Assembly (NCBI GenBank): GCA_016987375.1
Contig: PJRA01000114.1
Span: 1,290,177 to 1,344,547, forward strand
DNA: 54,371 nt
Reading direction: 5' to 3'
From: Brachionus koreanus
Lineage: Eukaryota; Rotifera; Eurotatoria; Ploima; Brachionidae
The translations under genes were made by a program, and so were the position numbers. The notes beneath the pieces were generated by a model, which was not told the origin of the DNA, made no database searches, and saw only the letters and a list, made by a program, of their open reading frames with translations. Shown in pieces: positions 48,980-54,371 of this stretch (positions within the stretch are counted from its first letter, which is position 1; the number at the start of each line of letters is the position of its first letter).

Positions 48980-49890
48980 TTTAAAAATAAAAACTTAGTT
49001 GAGTTTAATGATAAACAAATCACGTGATTAATGATTAGGTCTTATCGAGTCAGAAGCATAAACATTTAGTCCTTGTATTGAATGTTGGTACTTCTAAGAA
49101 AAGTAAATTAAATTTTTGGATTGATTTTCTGAAGAAAAGTTTATCGTGATTATTTAGGGTGAATAATTTTTTTTTAATTTTATTGCAAGGTAATCAGCGA
49201 AAAAAATTATTCAAAAATTTAGTTTAACTCTATGTAAAACTCAAACTAAACTAAAAATAAACTAGAAAAATCAACTGAATATATTTTATAAAAATGGTGA
49301 ATTTAGCTTTAATTTTTAAATAGTTAATTATTAAATATAAAATTAAAATAAACTGGATGAACACACATCTAGAATTTTTTACAAGTTTAATTTAGTTTTT
49401 AATTAACCTGAAAAGTTTAGAAAAATATACATGTAAAGCAAATTTTTCAACATATGCTCATATGAAAGGGGTGTGGTCCAAAAAAATATTTTTTATTTAA
49501 ATTTAGTTATATTATAATTTTAATTTTAATATAAGGAATAATACAAATTTATAAAAATATATACGATTAGTGTAATAAAATTGAATATGTATGAATATAT
49601 TTATCAAATACAATTCAAAATTTCCTATTGCAAAAATTAAAGAAAAATATTTCTCTTAATGTCTTATTTAAGAGAATATTATTTATTTGTATTCTTACCG
49701 AGCTAATGCTCCTTCGGATTAAAAAAAAATTAAAAAGAAAAAAATAGATAAAGTAAATAAAGAGTAACAGGATACATATGTATAAATATCTGATGTCTCA
49801 AGAAAAAAGGAAGAAATAGTAAGGTAGCAATTACACAGTGGAGTAGGATAAATCGAATATCCTACAAGGTAGGGTGGATGTTTTATCTTA
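48980..49890. other. Upstream region of CLN3, no gene seen
   Basis: AT-rich, with no convincing open frame. The CLN3 promoter should lie at its left edge (just above 48980), but no TATA-type element stands out from the background. Confidence 0.5.
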
Positions 49891-49899
49891 ATTAATTTA

Positions 49900-50460
49900 T
49901 AAATAATTCCTTCTTGCTAAACTCTGTCAAAAGCTTTAGAAATGTCGAAATAAAGACAACAGACATTTTTCTTTCTATTAAAGAATTCTACCTTTTGAAT
50001 AAGTAAAGATTGTCTGCCGTTCGCCTATGTTTCCTAAATCCTAACTGCTCATTAATTAGTAAGTTATTTTTCTCGAGAAAATTATAAATTCTTGAGTATA
50101 CAATCCGTTCAAGTAATTTCCTGAGACAACTTGTCATATTGATAGGACGATAATTGGAAGTGTCATTGGTTGGTGAAATTGGTATAATTGTTATACTAGC
50201 TATTTTCCAGGATTTTGGGATTTAACCTTGTTCCAAAGTCATGTTTAAAAGCTTTATTTCAACTAAAACCTCATAGAGAATATTTTTTAACATAAGATTG
50301 TGAATACGATCTAGACCAGACCCTGTCACCTCTTTAAGCTTTTTTAGAGAAACCTTAATTTCTGAAGGAGTTATTGGCTCTTTTAGATTATTTTTTGAGA
50401 AATCTAAAATTGTATCTGAAATTTTAGAATCATTCTCAGATATAGTAAAATCTTGGTTTG
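49900..50460 (-). pseudogene. Non-LTR reverse transcriptase fragment (fingers/palm)
   Basis: On the minus strand the blocks run: EPITPSEIKVSLKKLKEVTG, SGLDRIHNLMLKNI, IPKSWKIASITIIPISPTND, YRPINMTSCLRKLLERI, FLEKNNLLINEQLGFRKHRR and TADNLYLF. That is the usual start of a CR1/Jockey-type reverse transcriptase: GPDGI, WK-A-I-PI-K, YRPIS, Q-GFR-R-ST-N. It breaks at stops before PKSWK and after the GFR block and stops short of the YADD box. It is the upstream part of the protein, complementary to the C-terminal pieces elsewhere, but more diverged from them. Confidence 0.8.
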
Positions 50461-50464
50461 GACT

Positions 50465-51955
50465 AAAAGTTAAAATAATAAAATGTAGTATGTATAATTT
50501 AAAAAGGAAATTGAAATGAAAATATTAAAAAATAGATAAATGAAATAAGTTGTGATATTCCTCTTAACAGCTTTATTCAGACAGTATTTCTCCTCAATTC
50601 GTATCTTCGGCTAACAGTTTTTGTGTTAAGACAGTAATTAATTTCTTTATTCAATTAAATTTGTTCATAATTGTTTACTAGTTTGTACATTTGAATTAGA
50701 TTACCTCTTCTTGTACTCAAGTTAGTTAAATCTAGCATTAACAAATATTGTTGATAATCCAAGTCATGTAGTTCTATGTATTTATGTTACTTTGCCCAGT
50801 TGATTTTCAGAATTTAAATGATTTCGATATCCAACGATGCATTGAAACTTGTAGGTAACTACTTAAAAATCCTCTATATGAACGGTTTTTAATATGGCTG
50901 ATGAAAAATGGATCTATTTTCCATCATAAACATCAAAAATTATATCATTATGATAACAGAAATCAATGGCTAGACCCATCTCAACTAGCTAAGTCTGTGA
51001 AAGGTTCAAAAGAGGAATCTAATTACTCGATGATAAATGACTTAAAAAAAGAATAGAATGATTTTTATTTTGAAGATTAGCGAACAATATTTATATTGAT
51101 GAATTAATAAAATTTAAAAAAAGCACAAAATTTTTTGCCCTGATAATATTAAAAAAGTAATTATTGAAAGATCTAGAAAATACATTAGTAATATTTTAGA
51201 GATTGATCTGAATGGCAGTTGCTTAAATCCTCATTTTGAATTAAAGTGTTTTTTTCAAAATTTTAATTTTAGAATAAATCATTATTTTTTAAGTCAAATA
51301 TAGTACAGGACTGGATGGTGTTATTTAACATATAAAATTTCCATTTTTTTTTTAATTTTAATTGTTTATTATTTTAAAAAAATTTTAATAGAAATTCAGT
51401 TGAATAATTTCTTATATTTTTTTATATTTTAACTCTAAACATTGTTTTTAGATATAATTTTGTTTCAAGTAAAATTTTAAGGAGCAATTATTTAAAAGTT
51501 TATTTTTTAATGTATTTTTAATGTAATCAAAATGATTTAAATTAAGCAAATTTTTGGTAACGAAATATGATGGACTTAAAGTCTTTAGTAGCACAAAATA
51601 TTGGAATTAAAATAAAATTATTAGGATACACAATTATTTTTATAGAAGACAAAAAATATTATAAGGCATCCCTTTTTTTAGATTAGTAAATAAATTTTTT
51701 TAAAAACTTTTTTAATTTAAAGATCAAAAAAAGTTAAATTTTTGAAAATTTTTCAGATTCTAGTAAATTTTATTTGGTAAAGAGTCATTCATTAAATAAA
51801 AAAGTTCCAGAGAGGATTTTAGTCGTTATTAATAATTTACAGCTGAAATTTATCAATAATGAAGCTATTTTGTACCACTACTGCTTATTTTTCCACCATT
51901 AGATACCCTTTGACTAAATGTTCATTTTAAAAATTAATCTCATTTAAATTTTAAA
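50465..51955. other. AT-rich spacer with a short coding-like relic
   Basis: At 50896-51056 one frame reads WLMKNGSIFHHKHQKLYHYD, then NRNQWLDPSQLAKSVKGSKE, up to a TAG. A diverged partner lies near 40840-40925, so this is probably a piece of an old dispersed element. No other gene is seen. Confidence 0.4.
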
Positions 51956-51960
51956 TAAAA

Positions 51961-52839
51961 TTACCCTTTGGTTTTTTGAGATTTTTTCGAATCTTTAGAC
52001 ATATTCAAAGACTCAGACTCTTGATTTTGAATCATAATTGTTTTTTTTAAATTCAAAACCTTTAAATTTAAGAAATATTAAATAAAAAAATCAGCAAAAA
52101 TTTACTTCTTGCTCAATATTGGCTTGCTTTTCATTTTGATTTTGTTTAAAGCTATTTGCTTTAGTTATCTGAGCCTCAATTGTCTTCAAAGCAAAGTCAC
52201 AATTCTTGCACCAGTTGTCCAAAACATTTAAAATATCATCGACCTGTTCATCGGTCACATCCCTTCCAATTGTATATTCGATTTCAAGCTGATTATTTAA
52301 TTGATCCAATTTTCCCTTTATAATATTTGAATAGAAAGCATCAATTATCAGGTCTTCTAGTTCCCGTACATTATTTATTTGTAACTGTTCACTCAAATAT
52401 TTGTAAGGTATTGTTCGATTTTTGCTTGCTATTGAGATAATACTCAAATGTCTAAGCTTTGTAATCGATGTTGTGTTAAGTTCTGGATACTGATTTTTAT
52501 TTGCTTTTTATTATTAAATTTTTATTATTAGTTTTAAATGATAGAAAGCTTTTTACAGTTATAATTGGAAAATGTGCCGTACGAAAAAAGTTCTAATAAA
52601 CGATAATACTGGGAAAGAATAGGATCTTTCTTAAGCTTAAATTAATCAATTAAAGAAAAAAAAAATTTCCTTAATGGTCAGTTTACTGTTTGAAAAAAAG
52701 GTAGTTCTAGAAATTCGCTGAATGTATAAACAGACGGTGATTCAATAACTTTAAGGATCAGTTGGACCACTGATTCAACATTGTTTAGATTTTTCGCAAT
52801 TGAAAGATAATGATCTACTTGAATTGATTTATCCGTCAT
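51961..52839 (-). CDS. COPS7: COP9 signalosome subunit 7
   Basis: Four exons on the minus strand: 52839-52687, 52635-52557, 52503-52106 and 52059-51961. Phases agree and give about 242 residues (human COPS7A/B about 264-275). Exon 1 reads QVDHYLSIAKNLNN and IESPSVYTFSEFLELPFFQ. Exon 2 gives YYRLLELFSYGTFSNY. Exon 3 carries the PCI core: NKNQYPELNTT, KLRHLSIISIASKNRTIPY, VRELEDLIIDAFYSNIIKGK, LDQLNNQLEIEYTIGRDVTD and LDNWCKNCDFALKTIEAQI. Exon 4 is a short basic tail (MSKDSKKSQKTKG). The subunit helps build the CSN lid, which removes NEDD8 from cullins. The acceptor at 52504/52505 rather than the next AG (just before the YPELN codons) keeps the frame and adds SNKNQ, matching the family's NKE-YPELN. 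Whether it is nearer COPS7A or B cannot be said. Confidence 0.93.
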
Positions 52840-52844
52840 TTCGA

Positions 52845-53695
52845 TTAAAATTGGCAAATATTTGAAATAAAAATAGTTAACTAAACTTTTATATTGTTAT
52901 GCTAAATTGGATTAATTTTTCATTCTTATCTAAGTTAACATTTGTAAATAAAATTTAAATTTGAATGTAACTAGTAATTCTCGCTGCCTGGCTATGGGAA
53001 ATTAGTTTATTCAGAAGAAACTACCAAATCTAAAAAATTTTAATCTTATGAAAAAAATTGAATAGAAAAATTATCTTTCAAAATTCTTTTATAAGTTAAT
53101 CACCAAAATGTACAACAAAAATGCTAAGATGAATTTTAATCCAAAAAGAAATTTTTTTTACACCTCAACAAAGATTAATATTGACTAAATAAAATAGACA
53201 AGTAAATAAAAAATAGACAATAAACTAAATAATTATAATATTATTACTTTATATTATTATTTTTATTAAAAATAAAATTAATCTTAATTAGTACTTGACA
53301 CTTACTCGTAAATACAATGCAACTATCTCATATTATTAAGGTGTAATAACCTTGAAACGATGACTAAATTATTAGCGCATTATAAAAGTAGTTTAGTAAA
53401 AAACATTAATAGTAGACATTTTATAAAATATTTAAAACAAAATTCGACCTTAAAAGCTATTTATTATAGTTTAAGCTTTGCTTAATAATTTTAAGTCACA
53501 TAAGGTCTAATGAAAATTAGATCGAATTCAATCGGAATCCCAAAGAATTTGATCAAATAACTGCTTTATATAAATATATTTAAGTAAGATAAAAATGTAT
53601 TTTTTAATTACTTTAACTTCAAAAATTTGAAATGTCATTAATCTGGAATCAAAAAATTTATTTAAAACTTATAACTGAAATTTTTAGTATTTTTC
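52845..53695. other. AT-rich spacer upstream of COPS7, no gene seen
   Basis: No coding, repeat or RNA signature is recognisable. It contains the region where the COPS7 promoter should be (just above 52840). Confidence 0.5.
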
Positions 53696-53704
53696 AAAAA
53701 AAAA
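53696..53704 (-). terminator. Pol III oligo-T terminator of tRNA-Asn
   Basis: Nine A on the plus strand give a T9 run directly after the minus-strand tRNA, one base past its 3' end. Confidence 0.85.
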
Positions 53705-53705
53705 T

Positions 53706-53722
53706 CGTCCCTAGGTGGATTC

Positions 53723-53759
<37 letters not shown>

Positions 53760-53779
53760 GCCGATTGCGCCATAGAGAC
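53706..53779 (-). tRNA. tRNA-Asn (anticodon GUU)
   Basis: 74 nt with no intron. The acceptor stem GTCTCTA/TAGGGAC closes with discriminator G. The anticodon loop CTGTTAA reads GUU on the stem TTCGG/CCGAA. The T arm is GGTGG-TTCGAAT-CCACC. The A box (TGGCGCAATCGG) and B box (GGTTCGAATCC) are intact. Very close to the usual animal tRNA-Asn, so likely functional. Confidence 0.97.
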
Positions 53780-53859
53780 AGCTATTCAACTTTTATTCAA
53801 TGTATTATTTTTTTTATATTTTACACTAGAAAAACTCAACTTAAGATCACTATCTTTGT

Positions 53860-54085
53860 CAGTTCTTCGTCGAATTTTGATTTAGATGATCTAAAAGAAT
53901 TGGCCTAATAAGCTTCATAGTCGTATTTCTCAATTATTGTATAATCTTGAAAATTTTTTTAATATTTTTCACTAAAATAATTTAGATCGACTCCAGAATT
54001 TGATATAGAGCCAATTAATGATTCAAGTAGAAATCCAACTTCACTATTATTATATGCCTTTAACAAGAATAATCCACTAGTTAGT
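53860..54085 (-). other. Coding-like stretch downstream of tRNA-Thr, unrecognised
   Basis: On the minus strand, after an actag acceptor-like sequence, about 44 codons are open (GLFLLKAYNNSEVGFLLESL, then IGSISNSGVDLNYFSEKY). A further small piece follows in another frame (YTIIEKYDYEAY and a stop). It could be the 3' end of a gene whose upstream exons lie beyond the window, or chance. The tRNA gene at 54093 would then sit in an intron. Confidence 0.2.
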
Positions 54086-54087
54086 TC

Positions 54088-54092
54088 AAAAA
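54088..54092 (-). terminator. Pol III oligo-T terminator of tRNA-Thr
   Basis: An A run on the plus strand gives Ts immediately after the tRNA discriminator base on the minus strand. Confidence 0.75.
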
Positions 54093-54165
54093 AGGCATCG
54101 CCGGGAATCGAACCCGGGATCTCCTGTTTACTAGACAGGCGCTTTAGCCACTAAGCCACGACGCC
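54093..54165 (-). tRNA. tRNA-Thr (anticodon AGU)
   Basis: 73 nt, intronless. The acceptor stem GGCGTCG/CGATGCC has one G-T pair, with discriminator T. The anticodon loop CTAGTAA sits on CCTGT/ACAGG; the first anticodon A would be edited to inosine. The T arm is CCGGG-TTCGATT-CCCGG. The A and B boxes are present. Confidence 0.97.
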
Positions 54166-54371
54166 ACTATTAATCAATAATATCTAAAATTTTTAAAAAT
54201 CTTAAAACATTTTCTAAGTGAAAAAAGGATAGTAATCGCGATCCGTTTAAGAAATTAATCCTGCAAGATTTTATCTTTTAATAATGACATTGTTTTACTA
54301 ATTAAAATAAAATTAAAATTAAATTCGATTACTTGATTCTATTGTTGTAAAAAAAAAACTATGAAGTAAAA

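Overview
The window looks like nuclear DNA from a small invertebrate animal with a very AT-rich genome. Exons of recognisable animal genes (CLN3, COP9 signalosome subunit 7, TSNAXIP1, a ZnT7-like zinc transporter) are split by many short introns, often only about 45-80 nt. The two tRNAs are of eukaryotic type, with oligo-T terminators. A monogonont rotifer is my best guess from base composition, intron size and the presence of the cilium/flagellum-associated TSNAXIP1, but nothing here proves the phylum.

Layout. About 1-33 kb is a repeat-rich accessory region. Its backbone is a module made of three parts: a fragment of an SLC30A7 (ZnT7)-like gene, an AT-rich dispersed repeat marked by a ggcgcattttt motif, and a two-zinc-finger gene. 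The module recurs about five times in the same order (ZnT parts starting near 2.5, 9.2, 19.0, 24.9 and 28.9 kb). The ZnT copies are dead. The zinc-finger copies are partial or broken except the rightmost one (31530-32822), whose splice sites and reading frame are intact and which borders unique DNA. Several mobile-element insertions are superimposed: a complete miniature LTR element with identical 108-bp LTRs and a 4-bp target duplication (11769-12350); a TIR element containing the assembly gap, with a 9-bp target duplication (12905-13224); a hAT-like TIR element with an 8-bp duplication inside a ZnT pseudogene (28937-29339); hairpin elements near 23.7-24.2 kb; a further TIR element (16297-16634); several decayed non-LTR retrotransposon fragments; and relics resembling KDZ-type transposases and a DUF3987-type P-loop protein.

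About 33-54 kb is mostly single-copy. After a roughly 6 kb AT-rich stretch with no recognisable gene come a two-exon single-pass membrane protein (39193-40035, +), TSNAXIP1 (41925-46343, +, nine modelled exons), CLN3/battenin (47525-48979, -, four exons), a dead reverse transcriptase fragment (about 49900-50460, -), COPS7 (51961-52839, -, four exons), tRNA-Asn(GUU) and tRNA-Thr(AGU), both on the minus strand.

The intact genes have no obvious shared pathway: CLN3 is lysosomal, CSN7 belongs to the deneddylase complex, and TSNAXIP1 is linked to flagella. The most interesting biology is structural: tandem amplification of a fossil ZnT plus zinc-finger module, and inside the zinc-finger family a 3' cassette of phase-symmetric 132-nt exons repeated in tandem with an exact 187-bp period.
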